Notes: generated from the letters alone by a model not told the origin. A stretch of 64,000 nucleotides of DNA from an uncultured Prevotellaceae bacterium (GCA_902801375.1 CADCIB010000001.1:124001-188000); one strand, 5' to 3'; shown: positions 24,921-35,077, numbered from the stretch's first letter. A program made the numbers and translations.

Positions 24921-26411
24921 ATGAGAAGATTAGTTTTTTCGCTGATGCTCTGTGCTGGGATGACGGCACAGGCACAGATTAACGAAGGCCTTCATTGGTA
25001 TAATGGACAAATCACTTTCACTGCACGTAACATCGAGAATAAGAATGTGTTGCTGGAAGCTATGGATGAGGGCGAAGAGCATGAATTAGTACTGCGATAT
25101 GTCAAAGAGGTGAATCAGAATCACCATGTCTATCGCACAGACAACGGCACGCACGACCGTGTGAACATATATGGCATCGGTACGACCGTACGCCATAAGA
25201 AGGCGGAGGGCTGGGATGTTCTCTGCTTTTACGATGATCATGACCATCTGACGGCAGTCATGTCGGGCGAAGAAGAGTGGGACGCTCAAAAACTGAGCGA
25301 AGCCCGTTGGAAAAACATGATGATGGGTGAATATGTGTCCGAAGCGGAGGATGAGGTCGAATTGCCCATCCATTGGACGTGGGATGCCGTGAGTGTCAAT
25401 GACATCCACTATCCCTACGACGTCATTACATTCAACGGACGTGTGACGGGCTACATTACCATTCATCCCGTAGAGGGTTCCATCAACGAACTGGAGGGTA
25501 CATGGGAGGTCGTGCCGACGCTGCGGGGGTTCCATCTCTACGCTGTCAATACCGAAACGGGGAGCACACCCTGGGAGTGGCAACGCGACGGTGCTGAGTT
25601 CGACTTCGTGGAGTCTAACCCTCAGATCGGGCGATTCTTCTTTGCCTGCACAACGCTGCTCAACGACTTTCAGTTCAGATTCTTTGACGATACCATGCTC
25701 CGAATCATGCGTAATACGATTCTCGCTCGCCACGGCTATCGGTTCAACTCGAAGGATCTGCAGGATTATTTTGGAACTGAGCCTTGGTACAAGCCTGCAG
25801 CATCGAACGATGATATCCGATTGTCGTTTGTCGAGAAACTGAACATCGAACTCATCCAGCAAATGGAAACGAAGGTGTCCGGCGAGGCAAAAAACGATGA
25901 CGCTCAGGAACTCGTCTTTGTACCTGACCTCGCAAACATCAAACCTCTCGACCTCTCCGATGGCAAAGACGAGGCGGCAAAGTTGTTCCCCGTCTGGGAT
26001 GAGATGGATATCTATGAGGATGAAGGCGTGCTGCACTATGACCTGAATCTGGGATATAACATGCCACTTCAGCAACTGTATAAGGGTCTGCCTGGCGAAC
26101 CCATCGACAAAAATGAGGTAAATCGTGTCATTCTCATCGACCTGAACAAGGATGGTTTTACAGATGCCCTCGTCTGTCTCGGACGCTATGGCAGCGAAAA
26201 GACGCTCTATTTTGATGCCTATATATGGGATGAAGAGGAGTTTGGCGGTCTTTTCACTTTTGTAGAGAACTTCCGACAGATTCCCAATCCAAGAATCGAT
26301 AAGGAAAATTCCACCATCTTAGGTCGCAACGGCAACGATTGTGAGATATGGAACTGGATAGGGAAAAACGAAATTAAGAAGTCTCAGGTAAAAACGGATT
26401 ATTATCAATGA
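24921..26411 (+). CDS. Secreted YARHG-domain protein
   Basis: 496 residues from the ATG after the promoter, with signal peptide MRRLVFSLMLCAGMTAQAQ. The central LRIMRNTILARHGYRFNSKD followed by LQDYFGTEPWYKP is a clear YARHG domain (Tyr/Ala-Arg-His-Gly core), an extracellular domain thought to bind peptidoglycan or other cell-wall material. The C-terminal part has LIDLNKDGFTDALVCLGRYG, an FG-GAP or EF-loop-like Asp/Asn-rich motif. No catalytic signature. A paralogue follows directly downstream, 76 bp away, so the two look like a tandem duplication with divergence. Confidence 0.85.
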   Translation: MRRLVFSLMLCAGMTAQAQINEGLHWYNGQITFTARNIENKNVLLEAMDEGEEHELVLRYVKEVNQNHHVYRTDNGTHDRVNIYGIGTTVRHKKAEGWDVLCFYDDHDHLTAVMSGEEEWDAQKLSEARWKNMMMGEYVSEAEDEVELPIHWTWDAVSVNDIHYPYDVITFNGRVTGYITIHPVEGSINELEGTWEVVPTLRGFHLYAVNTETGSTPWEWQRDGAEFDFVESNPQIGRFFFACTTLLNDFQFRFFDDTMLRIMRNTILARHGYRFNSKDLQDYFGTEPWYKPAASNDDIRLSFVEKLNIELIQQMETKVSGEAKNDDAQELVFVPDLANIKPLDLSDGKDEAAKLFPVWDEMDIYEDEGVLHYDLNLGYNMPLQQLYKGLPGEPIDKNEVNRVILIDLNKDGFTDALVCLGRYGSEKTLYFDAYIWDEEEFGGLFTFVENFRQIPNPRIDKENSTILGRNGNDCEIWNWIGKNEIKKSQVKTDYYQ

Positions 26412-26487
26412 ATTTCATTGATTGAAAGACTATTATCCAAGTCAAGTCAATCATAACATATATACGGTATTAAAAAAAGAGGTTACA

Positions 26488-27615
26488 ATGAAAAAACTGT
26501 TGTTAGCGCTGATGATGCTGTGGGCTGGTATGACGTCACAGGCGCAGACGATTCGTGTAGGTCATAAGTTCTGGGACGGATATGAGCTTTACACGGTTAA
26601 AGAGATACGGATGGGAAAATATTTCTATATGACCACCAGACACGACAATGAACTGACTTTAGAGAAGGTTGATGGCAAGTCGGGTGAATATATCATCATT
26701 CCCAGCCGTCAGGCAGAAGAATGCCCTTTTGGTGCAGCGTTCGGCTGGAGGGTGCAGCATATCAATCAAGACGGCGAGAACTTCCTTGCCATCCGCAAGC
26801 CTAATGGCGATGCGATGTGGACAATGAAGCTGACTACCCATGATGAGGAACAATGTCAGTATTTTCAGATGATGATGTTACAGGAGGAACCTTGGAACGC
26901 AGTCAACGGCATACTTCTGAACCGTGCCTATTTGGCTGGCAGTGTATCGACCAAACAACAGCTACGCCTGTTACGTAATAAGATTCTGGCATATCACGGC
27001 TACCGCTTCCAGTCGGAAGATCTGCAGGAATACTTCAGCACAATAGCTTGGTACAAGCCTGGAAATGATAATACTGCCATCAAACTGAATATCATTGAAC
27101 AGACTAACATCCAGCTCATTAAGAGTGAAGAGGCAGAAAGGACAGAAGATGTTTTGGGCGATGAACCTTATTGGGAAACTGAAGAGGGTGTGGCAGAATG
27201 CATTCGGGAGTACTTCGATGCAGTCAACAAGACCTTCGCAGAAGGTTCGGATATGAATCCTTTTGACTTAGACAAGAAATACTATTCTGCATATTGGAAC
27301 GAAGTCTATGATAAAGTGAACAAGAAAGAAAGCAACGCTACGTCGGCAGAGCAGCTTTTCTTTGTTGACGACAACCACTGGACGGCAGGCATGGAAGCTC
27401 CTGTTGAGGTGAAGGATATCAAGGTGGAGTTTCTGTCGGACAATACGGCAGAGGCCATTTTAACGCTTGTGGAAATAAAGCATGGCTTTAGTCAGAAAGT
27501 CATTATCACCCTCGAATTTGAGGAAGCTATCTGGCGCATCAGCAATTGGCTTGAAAAGAGCCATGATGTTTCTGGCAGTTTATTGGTTGAGATGGAAAAA
27601 TATATTGGATTGTGA
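26488..27615 (+). CDS. Secreted YARHG-domain protein, paralogue of the preceding gene
   Basis: 375 residues; signal peptide MKKLLLALMMLWAGMTSQAQ fixes the start at 26488, with AAAAAGAGG shortly upstream. The YARHG domain is LRLLRNKILAYHGYRFQSED then LQEYFSTIAWYKPG near residue 165. The C-terminal part (ECIREYFDAVNKTFAEGSDM and VEVKDIKVEFLSDNTAEAIL) looks like an NTF2/DUF3828-type accessory domain (inference). It differs from the upstream paralogue outside the YARHG block. Probably co-transcribed with it; a terminator follows at 27682. Confidence 0.82.
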   Translation: MKKLLLALMMLWAGMTSQAQTIRVGHKFWDGYELYTVKEIRMGKYFYMTTRHDNELTLEKVDGKSGEYIIIPSRQAEECPFGAAFGWRVQHINQDGENFLAIRKPNGDAMWTMKLTTHDEEQCQYFQMMMLQEEPWNAVNGILLNRAYLAGSVSTKQQLRLLRNKILAYHGYRFQSEDLQEYFSTIAWYKPGNDNTAIKLNIIEQTNIQLIKSEEAERTEDVLGDEPYWETEEGVAECIREYFDAVNKTFAEGSDMNPFDLDKKYYSAYWNEVYDKVNKKESNATSAEQLFFVDDNHWTAGMEAPVEVKDIKVEFLSDNTAEAILTLVEIKHGFSQKVIITLEFEEAIWRISNWLEKSHDVSGSLLVEMEKYIGL

Positions 27616-27681
27616 TCATGAAACAATAGGCAACCATGTGGAAATTGGCCTGTGAGTCAGGTTCTATATTAGAGTTAAATC

Positions 27682-27720
27682 AAGGGAGGGATTTTGAATC
27701 GTTCAAAACCTCTCCCTTTT
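27682..27720 (+). terminator. Terminator after the YARHG pair
   Basis: AAGGGAGGG-ATTTTGAA pairs imperfectly with TTCAAAA-CCTCTCCCTT and runs into TTTT. The rest of the gene-free stretch 27616-28061 holds only AT-rich DNA and two -7 elements. Confidence 0.75.
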
Positions 27721-27943
27721 ATGAAATGTTAAGCTTGATTAGTTTAATGTAGCTTCACAGTTTTCTGAAATCAAATTTTGTGTGCAAATTTATGAACAAT
27801 CTTGAACAATTGCAATTATTTGTTCAAGAAATTCAAAACAATTGTTGTGTAATCGTTTGCAAAGATAACAATTTCCTCTATATCTAAAGGACTCACACTT
27901 ACAAATACACACGCAAATAAATAGTATTTCATCCATTTAATCG

Positions 27944-27951
27944 TACCTTTG
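27944..27951 (+). promoter_or_regulatory. Upstream -7 element for hflX
   Basis: TACCTTTG, 118 nt before the hflX ATG; a second one lies at 28027, so hflX may have tandem promoters. Confidence 0.5.
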
Positions 27952-28026
27952 CCATCAAAAGATAGCGAACTTACTCCATCTCTGCAAAAAAAAGAGAAGT
28001 TCTTTTGTTTTGCTCTCGATTTTTCG

Positions 28027-28034
28027 TAACTTTG
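28027..28034 (+). promoter_or_regulatory. Proximal -7 element for hflX
   Basis: TAACTTTG, 27 nt before the ATG at 28062. Confidence 0.7.
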
Positions 28035-28061
28035 CACCCTCAATACGTACATTATTATTAT

Positions 28062-29399
28062 ATGAAAGAATTTGTCATCTCCGAAGTCAAAGCCGAAACT
28101 GCCGTCCTCGTGGGACTGATCACCAAGGAACAGGATGAAGCCAAGACAAAAGAATATCTCGACGAGCTGGAGTTCCTGGCCGACACGGCGGGTGCTGTGG
28201 TAGTGCGTCGCTTCACACAACGCGTAGGAGGACCGAGTCAGGTGTCATACGTGGGCAAAGGCAAGTTGCAAGAAATCAAGGAATACATAGAAGCGTGCCA
28301 GAAGGAGTACGACGAGTGGGTGAAGGAAGGAGGCGATGCCTCGAGGAGCGAGGAACGCAAAGCAGAAAGCGAGAATAGTTTCGTGGAAAGCACTCCTCCA
28401 CAGCCAGTGGGTATGGTGATCTTCGACGATGAACTCTCGGCCAAGCAGATTCGTAATATCGAAGCCGAACTGAAGGTGAAGATACTGGACCGCACTACGC
28501 TGATTCTCGACATCTTCGCCATGCGCGCTCAAACAGCCAATGCCAAGACTCAGGTGGAGCTGGCGCAATACCGCTATATGCTGCCCCGACTGCAACGTTT
28601 GTGGACTCACTTGGAACGTCAAGGTGGCGGTTCCGGCTCAGGAGGCGGCAAGGGAAGTGTGGGACTGCGCGGACCGGGTGAAACCCAGTTGGAAATGGAC
28701 CGCCGTATCATCCTGCAACGTATCACCTTGTTGAAACAGCGTCTCAAAGAGATTGACCAGCAGAAGACCACACAGCGTAAGAACCGCGGACGACTCATAC
28801 GCGTGGCACTCGTAGGCTATACAAACGTTGGAAAATCGACCATCATGAACCTTTTGGCCAAGAGCGATGTCTTTGCGGAGAATAAACTCTTTGCCACACT
28901 CGACACGACAGTGCGCAAAGTGGTGATAGACAACCTACCCTTCTTGTTGGCCGACACGGTGGGATTTATCCGCAAGTTGCCCACCGATCTCGTCGACTCG
29001 TTTAAATCGACACTCGACGAGGTGCGCGAAGCTGACCTCCTGGTGCACGTCGTGGACATCTCTCACCCCGATTTTGAGGAGCAGATACAAGTGGTGAATG
29101 CTACACTGAAAGACCTCGGCTGTTCGGAAAAGCCGCAGCTGGTGGTATTCAACAAGATTGACGCATACCATTGGGTGGAGAAAGAAGCCGACGACCTGAC
29201 ACCGCCCACCAAGGAGAACATCACACTCGACGAGCTCCAGAAGACATGGATGGCTCGCATGGGCGATGACTGTCTGTTTATCTCTGCTCGTGAACGTGCA
29301 AATATCGAGGGGCTGCGACAGACATTCTACACGCGAGTCAAGCAGTTGCATGTACAGAAATACCCGTACCACGACTTCCTCTATGAGATTGAAAATTGA
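28062..29399 (+). CDS. hflX: GTPase HflX (ribosome-associated)
   Basis: 445 residues from ATG 28062, chosen because the -7 element lies inside the longer frame. The N-terminal HflX domain ends in LRGPGETQLEMDRR; G domain: VALVGYTNVGKSTIMN (P-loop), LLADTVGFIRKLP (G3), VFNKID (G4), FISARE (G5). HflX splits or rescues stalled ribosomes under stress. Residues about 88-112 (GGDASRSEERKAESENSFVE) are a charged insert between conserved N-domain blocks that I do not expect in Bacteroidales relatives; the DNA (GAGGAGCGAGGAACGC…) resembles the low-complexity repeats seen elsewhere in this window. A short gap of 29 bp leads to the DUF4954 gene. Confidence 0.95.
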   Translation: MKEFVISEVKAETAVLVGLITKEQDEAKTKEYLDELEFLADTAGAVVVRRFTQRVGGPSQVSYVGKGKLQEIKEYIEACQKEYDEWVKEGGDASRSEERKAESENSFVESTPPQPVGMVIFDDELSAKQIRNIEAELKVKILDRTTLILDIFAMRAQTANAKTQVELAQYRYMLPRLQRLWTHLERQGGGSGSGGGKGSVGLRGPGETQLEMDRRIILQRITLLKQRLKEIDQQKTTQRKNRGRLIRVALVGYTNVGKSTIMNLLAKSDVFAENKLFATLDTTVRKVVIDNLPFLLADTVGFIRKLPTDLVDSFKSTLDEVREADLLVHVVDISHPDFEEQIQVVNATLKDLGCSEKPQLVVFNKIDAYHWVEKEADDLTPPTKENITLDELQKTWMARMGDDCLFISARERANIEGLRQTFYTRVKQLHVQKYPYHDFLYEIEN

Positions 29400-29428
29400 T
29401 AATTGAACATATAGAACACCAAATCAAT

Positions 29429-31279
29429 ATGGAATACAGACTTCTGAAAGACGAAGAAATTGCTATCCTTGAAAATCACGGATGCACGGCAGAAGATTGG
29501 ACAGCCATCAACGTGGCCGAGGACTTCCGACCTGACCATATCCACAACACCAGTTTCTATGGGGAGGTGTACCTCGGTGTGTTCGAAAGAAACATCGAAG
29601 TGACGAAAGGTTTCTTTAAGCACACGGGCATTTTCCGTTCTACACTACGCAATGTCATTATTGGCGATAACTGCCTGATAGAAAACGTTGCCGGCTACAT
29701 CAACAACTACACTATCGGCGATGATTGCCTCATCTCGAACCTCTCCATCATGGAGACGACAGAGGGGGCAACCTATGGACAAGGCAACCTGATCAGTGTG
29801 CTGAACGAGGCTGGCGACGGCAATGCCATCCTTTTCTCCAATCTGAACAGCCAATTCGCCGCCTTCATGGTGAAGCATTTCCACGACAAGGCCATCAAGG
29901 AGTGCATCCGCCGACTCATCAACGAGGACATAGAGCGCAATATGCCCGAGCGGGGCATCATCGGAAACAACGTGAAAATTACGGGAACGAAGGAGATTAC
30001 GAATACCGTGGTAATGGACAATTGCGAAATCAGCGGGGCTTCGCGCATCAGCGACTGCTCTATCATGAGTGGCCCCAACGATAGCGTGTACATCGGAACG
30101 GGCGTCATCTGCGAGAACTCCATCATCTCTAATGGTTCGAGCATCATCAATAGCGTGAAGATTCAAGACTGCTTCGTGGGCGAAGCCTGTCAGCTGGCTA
30201 ATGGTTTCACGGCATCGCAGAGCGTGTTCTTCGCCAACTCCTACATGTCGAACGGTGAGGCCTGTGCTGCTTTCTGCGGACCTTTCTCGGCCAGCCACCA
30301 TAAGTCGAGTCTGCTCATCGGTTGTCAGTTTTCGTTCTACAACGCCGGTTCGGCCACCAACTTCTCTAACCACGCCTACAAGATGGGACCTATCCACTAC
30401 GGATTCTTAGAGCGCGGAACGAAGACGGCCAGCGGAGCCTATGTGCTGATGCCTGCCAACATCGGTGCCTTCTCGGTCTGCTTCGGCAAACTGATGCACC
30501 ATCCCGACACGCGCGACCTGCCCTTCTCTTACCTGATTTCTTACAACGACGACATGTACCTTGTGCCGGGACGCAACATCACGACCGTGGGTCTTTATCG
30601 CGACATCAAGAAATGGCCGAAACGCGACAAGCGTACACAGGGCTCGCAGAAGAGCATCGTCAACTTCGACTGGCTCTCGCCCTACACCGTCGGCGAGATT
30701 GTGCGCGGCAAGCGCATCCTGGAACGCCTGCGTCTGGCTTCGGGCGACAATGTTTCGCGCTACAACTATCATGAGTATATCATCAACGTATCGTCGCTCC
30801 GCAAGGGCATCAAATACTATGACATTGCCCTACGTATCTACATGGGAGCTGTTCTGAAACGTGCCATGAAGGGCGGTTACTTCGGTGAACCCACAACAAA
30901 AGTGGGCCGCGGCAACTGGACCGACCTGTCGGGTCTGCTCCTCCCTGAGAGCGAAGAGCAGCGCCTGATTGAGGACATCAAGAGCGGACAGCTGAGAACC
31001 ATCCTTGAGGTGATAGACCGATTCGAGGAAATCAACAGTCACTATCGCGAGTATCAATGGGCGTGGACCTATCGCATGATGACCGACTACTACGGACTGA
31101 AGCAAATCACTGAGGAAGATGCTGAGCGCATTCGTCAGGACTACGTAGCCGCCCGAAGGGCATGGATTGCAGAAATCAGAAAAGACGCCGTGAAGGAATA
31201 TGAGATGGGCGACGTGGAAGAAGAGGTGTTCAAGAACTTCGTAGGACAGCTCGACCACGAGATAGACTACGAAGACTAA
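29429..31279 (+). CDS. DUF4954 family protein (left-handed beta-helix)
   Basis: 616 residues from MEYRLLKDEEIAILENHGC. Many hexapeptide-type turns (VIIGDNCLIENVAGYINNYT, SIMSGPNDSVYIGTGVICEN, SIISNGSSIINSV) show a left-handed beta-helix as in sugar-nucleotide acyltransferases; the C-terminal third is helical. This matches DUF4954, a Bacteroidetes family of about 600-700 residues without a proven reaction. No signal peptide, so cytoplasmic. It sits between hflX and the M16 protease, with a small palindrome (CTTACGG-TT-CCGTAAG, 31282-31297) after its stop. Confidence 0.85.
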   Translation: MEYRLLKDEEIAILENHGCTAEDWTAINVAEDFRPDHIHNTSFYGEVYLGVFERNIEVTKGFFKHTGIFRSTLRNVIIGDNCLIENVAGYINNYTIGDDCLISNLSIMETTEGATYGQGNLISVLNEAGDGNAILFSNLNSQFAAFMVKHFHDKAIKECIRRLINEDIERNMPERGIIGNNVKITGTKEITNTVVMDNCEISGASRISDCSIMSGPNDSVYIGTGVICENSIISNGSSIINSVKIQDCFVGEACQLANGFTASQSVFFANSYMSNGEACAAFCGPFSASHHKSSLLIGCQFSFYNAGSATNFSNHAYKMGPIHYGFLERGTKTASGAYVLMPANIGAFSVCFGKLMHHPDTRDLPFSYLISYNDDMYLVPGRNITTVGLYRDIKKWPKRDKRTQGSQKSIVNFDWLSPYTVGEIVRGKRILERLRLASGDNVSRYNYHEYIINVSSLRKGIKYYDIALRIYMGAVLKRAMKGGYFGEPTTKVGRGNWTDLSGLLLPESEEQRLIEDIKSGQLRTILEVIDRFEEINSHYREYQWAWTYRMMTDYYGLKQITEEDAERIRQDYVAARRAWIAEIRKDAVKEYEMGDVEEEVFKNFVGQLDHEIDYED

Positions 31280-31351
31280 GCCTTACGGTTCCGTAAGTCG
31301 CTTTATCTCATGACCCTCACCCCAGAAATCATTAACCCTAATAATAACAAA

Positions 31352-34255
31352 ATGAAGTTTAAACTAATGATTGCCGGCCTATTGGCACTCGGAATGAGCG
31401 CCCAGGCCAAAGATTACAAGTATCAGACCTTCCAGGGTGATATGACGCAGACGCGCATCTACACCCTCGACAATGGTCTGAAGGTGTATCTCTCCGTCAA
31501 CAAAGAGAAGCCCCGAATCCAGACGTTCATTGCTGTCCGCACGGGTTCGAAGAACGATCCGGCTGAGACAACGGGGTTGGCTCACTATCTGGAGCACCTG
31601 ATGTTCAAGGGAACCGACAAATTTGGCGTCACCGATCCCGCCGCCGAGGCTCCTCTGCTGGACGACATTCAGGCTCGCTACGAGGAGTATCGCCTCATCA
31701 CCGACTCCGAACTGCGCCGCCAGAAGTATCACGAGATTGACTCCGTGAGCCAGTTGGCCGCCAAGTATTTCATCCCCAACGAGTACGACAAGCTCATGTC
31801 GGCCATCGGTGCAGAGGGTACGAACGCTTACACCTCGAACGACGTGACGTGCTATGTGGAGGACATTCCCTCTAACGAAATCTCCAATTGGGCTAAGATT
31901 CAGGCCGACCGCTTCCAAAATATGGTGATCCGTGGATTCCACACCGAGCTGGAAGCTGTGTATGAGGAGTACAACATCGGCATCGCTCAGGACTCTCGCA
32001 AACTCTGGGAGGGCATCAGCGCCATGCTGTTCCCCACCCACCCCTATGGCACACAGACCACGATTGGTACGCAGGAGCACCTGAAGAATCCGTCGATTAC
32101 GAATATCAAGAACTACTTCAACCATTGGTACAAGCCCAACAACGTGGCTATCTGTATGGCTGGCGACCTCGACTTCGACAAGACCATCGCCATCATCGAC
32201 CGCGAGTTTGGCCAGTGGAAGCCCGGTGCTGATGTTCGTCAGCCTGAGTTCCCCGCCCTGAAGCCCATCACCCAGCCGCGCGATACCACCATCATGGGTC
32301 TCGAAGCCGAGACGCTCTGGATGGGTTGGCGCTTCGATCGCGGCAACTCTCTCCAGGTGGACACCCTCGACGTCATCGGCGAGATGCTCAGCAACGGCAC
32401 AGCCGGACTCATCGACCTGAACATCAACCAGCAGATGAAGATGCTCGGAGCATGGGCTGGCAGCGAGGCCCTGCGCGACTATTCGGCCTTTATCATGGGC
32501 GGAACACCGAAGGACGGACAGACCCTCGACGAGGTGAAGCAGCTGCTCCTCGGCGAGCTGAACAACCTGGCCAATGGCAACTTCTCTGACGACCTGCTCC
32601 CCTCGGTCATCAACAATGCCAAGCTGTCGTACTACAACTCGCTCGAAAGCAACCAGGCACGTGCCCGACTGTTCGTCAACACCTTCATCAACGAGATTCC
32701 CTGGGAGCAGCAGGTGGCACGCCTCGATCGTATCTCGGGCATGACGAAACAGCAGATCATGGACTTCGTGCACCGTCATCTGCGCGCCGACAACTATGTG
32801 GCTGTCTACAAGCGTCAGGGTGAGGACAAGTCGCTCAAGAAGATCGACAAGCCCGCCATCACGCCTATCCCCACCAACCGCGACCTCGTTTCGCAGTATG
32901 TCAAGGACATCCAGAACACACCCGTGGAGCCCATCCAGCCGCGCTTTGTCAACTTCGCGGAAGACCTTACCTTCGGCAAGACGAAGAAGAACATCCCCGT
33001 CATCTATGTGCAGAACACGGAGAATGGACGCTTCACCCTTGCCTTCCGCTACGACTTCGGCGAGGAGAGCAACCTCAAGTATGCCTACGCTGGTCAGTAT
33101 CTCGACTATCTCGGCACCGACAAGCTCTCGAACGAACAGATCAAGCAGCAGTTCTACAAGCTGGCTTGCAACTACAACATCTCTTGCGGTGCGCGCAACA
33201 TCAACGTTACGCTCAACGGACTGAGCGAGAACATGCCCCAGGCTCTGGCTCTCTTGGAGAACCTGCTCCAGAACGCCAAGGTCGACCAGGAGGCATGGAA
33301 CCAGTATATACAGCTGGAAGAGAAGAGTCGTGCCGACCAGAAGCTCAACCAGCAGTCCAACTTCCAGTTCCTCGTGCAGTATGGCATCTACGGAAAGTAT
33401 AACCCCTACCGCAACATGCTCTCCATCGACGAGATGAAGCAGACCAACCCGCAGGAGCTGCTCGACCTGCTGAAGAACCTCTCGAAGTATGAGCATACCT
33501 TATTATATTATGGCCCGATGTCGATGAACGAGCTGACAGCCGCTGTCACGAAGGCCCACAAGACGGGCAAGAAGTTCCTTCCGGCTCCCGAAGGTCGCCA
33601 CTATACGATGACCGAGACACCGCAGAACGAGATTCTCATCGCTCCTTACGAGGCCAAGAACATCTACATGCGCATGTACCATAACGAACTGCGCCCCTGG
33701 CACGCCGAGGAAGCTGCTGTGAATGCTCTCTTCAACGAGTACTATGGAGGTGGCATGAACACCATCGTATTCCAGGAACTCCGCGAGGCTCGCGGTCTGG
33801 CCTACAACGCTTTTGCTGCCTATGTGGAGCCCAGTCGCAAGGCCGATCCCGAGTTTTTCTTCACACACATCATCACCCAGAACGACAAGATGATGGACTG
33901 TGTGCGCCAGTTCCACGTGATTCTCGACACCATCCCGCAGAGCGAGACGGCCTTCAAGATTGCGAAGGATGCCCTGACCAAGCGTCTGGCCACTCAGCGC
34001 ACCACGAAGTTCGGTCTGATCAATAAGTGGATTCAGTGTCAGCAGCTGGGTATCGACTACGACATCAACCGCAACATCTACAATGCCATCCCGACGCTGA
34101 AGCTGCAGGACATCGTCAACTTCGAGCAGCAGAACATGGCCCGCAAGCCCTACCGCTACATCATCCTTGGCGACGAGAAAGAGCTCGACATGGAGTCGCT
34201 CGGTAAGATAGGCCCCATCCGCCGTGTCACGACCGAAGAGATTTTCGGTTACTAA
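31352..34255 (+). CDS. Secreted M16 (insulinase/pitrilysin-like) zinc protease
   Basis: 967 residues from MKFKLMIAGLLALGMSAQAK (signal peptide). The inverted zinc motif HxxEH is in GLAHYLEHLMFKGT (His78, Glu81, His82), with the third ligand among the Glu residues of ELEAVYEEYNI near residue 205. Three further M16 domains follow; the C-terminal half (YYGGGMNTIVFQELREARG) has the substrate-binding Arg/Tyr-type motif but no zinc site, as usual for two-half M16 enzymes. Likely periplasmic, degrading peptides or signal-peptide remnants. It has its own strong terminator. Confidence 0.93.
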   Translation: MKFKLMIAGLLALGMSAQAKDYKYQTFQGDMTQTRIYTLDNGLKVYLSVNKEKPRIQTFIAVRTGSKNDPAETTGLAHYLEHLMFKGTDKFGVTDPAAEAPLLDDIQARYEEYRLITDSELRRQKYHEIDSVSQLAAKYFIPNEYDKLMSAIGAEGTNAYTSNDVTCYVEDIPSNEISNWAKIQADRFQNMVIRGFHTELEAVYEEYNIGIAQDSRKLWEGISAMLFPTHPYGTQTTIGTQEHLKNPSITNIKNYFNHWYKPNNVAICMAGDLDFDKTIAIIDREFGQWKPGADVRQPEFPALKPITQPRDTTIMGLEAETLWMGWRFDRGNSLQVDTLDVIGEMLSNGTAGLIDLNINQQMKMLGAWAGSEALRDYSAFIMGGTPKDGQTLDEVKQLLLGELNNLANGNFSDDLLPSVINNAKLSYYNSLESNQARARLFVNTFINEIPWEQQVARLDRISGMTKQQIMDFVHRHLRADNYVAVYKRQGEDKSLKKIDKPAITPIPTNRDLVSQYVKDIQNTPVEPIQPRFVNFAEDLTFGKTKKNIPVIYVQNTENGRFTLAFRYDFGEESNLKYAYAGQYLDYLGTDKLSNEQIKQQFYKLACNYNISCGARNINVTLNGLSENMPQALALLENLLQNAKVDQEAWNQYIQLEEKSRADQKLNQQSNFQFLVQYGIYGKYNPYRNMLSIDEMKQTNPQELLDLLKNLSKYEHTLLYYGPMSMNELTAAVTKAHKTGKKFLPAPEGRHYTMTETPQNEILIAPYEAKNIYMRMYHNELRPWHAEEAAVNALFNEYYGGGMNTIVFQELREARGLAYNAFAAYVEPSRKADPEFFFTHIITQNDKMMDCVRQFHVILDTIPQSETAFKIAKDALTKRLATQRTTKFGLINKWIQCQQLGIDYDINRNIYNAIPTLKLQDIVNFEQQNMARKPYRYIILGDEKELDMESLGKIGPIRRVTTEEIFGY

Positions 34256-34264
34256 ATCATCATC

Positions 34265-34300
34265 GAAGTGTGGGATCTCTTCCCGCACTTCGTTTTTTTT
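34265..34300 (+). terminator. Intrinsic terminator of the M16 gene
   Basis: GAAGTGTGGGA (34265-34275) / TCCCGCACTTC (34281-34291) with a 5-nt loop, G-T wobble allowed, then G and eight or more T. Confidence 0.9.
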
Positions 34301-34321
34301 TCATTCCAAACTATTTGAATC

Positions 34322-34975
34322 ATGATAAAGCGACAACACCTTTTCCTCGCCTTATCCCTGCTTGTTGCATCGTCGGTCTATGCGCAGAGCCTGCCCCAAG
34401 ATGTTGATGACATCGACACCATGCTACCCGAAGACTGGGGACGGACTTGCGCTACAGGCGACCTTAACAAAGACGGCATTGCAGATCTCGTCGTCATCAC
34501 CACGTCCGATGACCCAGAGCACTTTATTGAAAGAGAGTATGGCGAACCCATCAATGGCAACGTACCCATCCTTGGTATTTATTTCGGAACGACAACAGAC
34601 AACTACCACCTGTGGCGGCAATACAACGACCTGTTGCAGCCTTGCGACGAAGTTTGCATGACCTACTACACGCTCGTAATCACCGACCGTGGGGTGCTGC
34701 GCATGATGGAGGAGACAGAATGCTCGATGGGCAGTTGGAGCAACCCGTCCATCACAAAATCGTATCGCTACCAAGACGGCGATTTCTTCCTCATCGGCAA
34801 AGACGAACACGCTCTTTACCGCAACACGGGAGAAGATACGACAATGAGCGAAAACTATCTGACGCATAAACGACAGACGATTACCTCGAACGCTTTCGAC
34901 GACAGCATCAAGCCTGTGGAAAAATGGACTGACCTCCCCAAGGATCCTCTTCTCCGATTGGGAGAAGAGAATTAG
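34322..34975 (+). CDS. Small secreted protein of unknown function
   Basis: 217 residues with signal peptide MIKRQHLFLALSLLVASSVYAQ. The mature part has CATGDLNKDGIADLVVITT, an Asp/Asn-rich FG-GAP or dockerin-like calcium loop, then GNVPILGIYFGTTTDNYHLW. It lies 66 bp after the M16 gene beyond a strong terminator and 141 bp before the fumarase gene, so probably monocistronic. The same loop type occurs in the YARHG protein at 24921. No enzymatic motif seen. Confidence 0.75.
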   Translation: MIKRQHLFLALSLLVASSVYAQSLPQDVDDIDTMLPEDWGRTCATGDLNKDGIADLVVITTSDDPEHFIEREYGEPINGNVPILGIYFGTTTDNYHLWRQYNDLLQPCDEVCMTYYTLVITDRGVLRMMEETECSMGSWSNPSITKSYRYQDGDFFLIGKDEHALYRNTGEDTTMSENYLTHKRQTITSNAFDDSIKPVEKWTDLPKDPLLRLGEEN

Positions 34976-35069
34976 CCAAACCTCAGAATAAAGCTATCAG
35001 GCATATCCCGAAAAGTTTAATCATTCCTAAAAACACCGTCATTCAGATGGTCGTTTCAAAATAAATCAC

Positions 35070-35077
35070 TACTTTTG
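35070..35077 (+). promoter_or_regulatory. -7 element of the fumarase gene
   Basis: TACTTTTG, 39 nt before the ATG at 35117. Confidence 0.7.
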
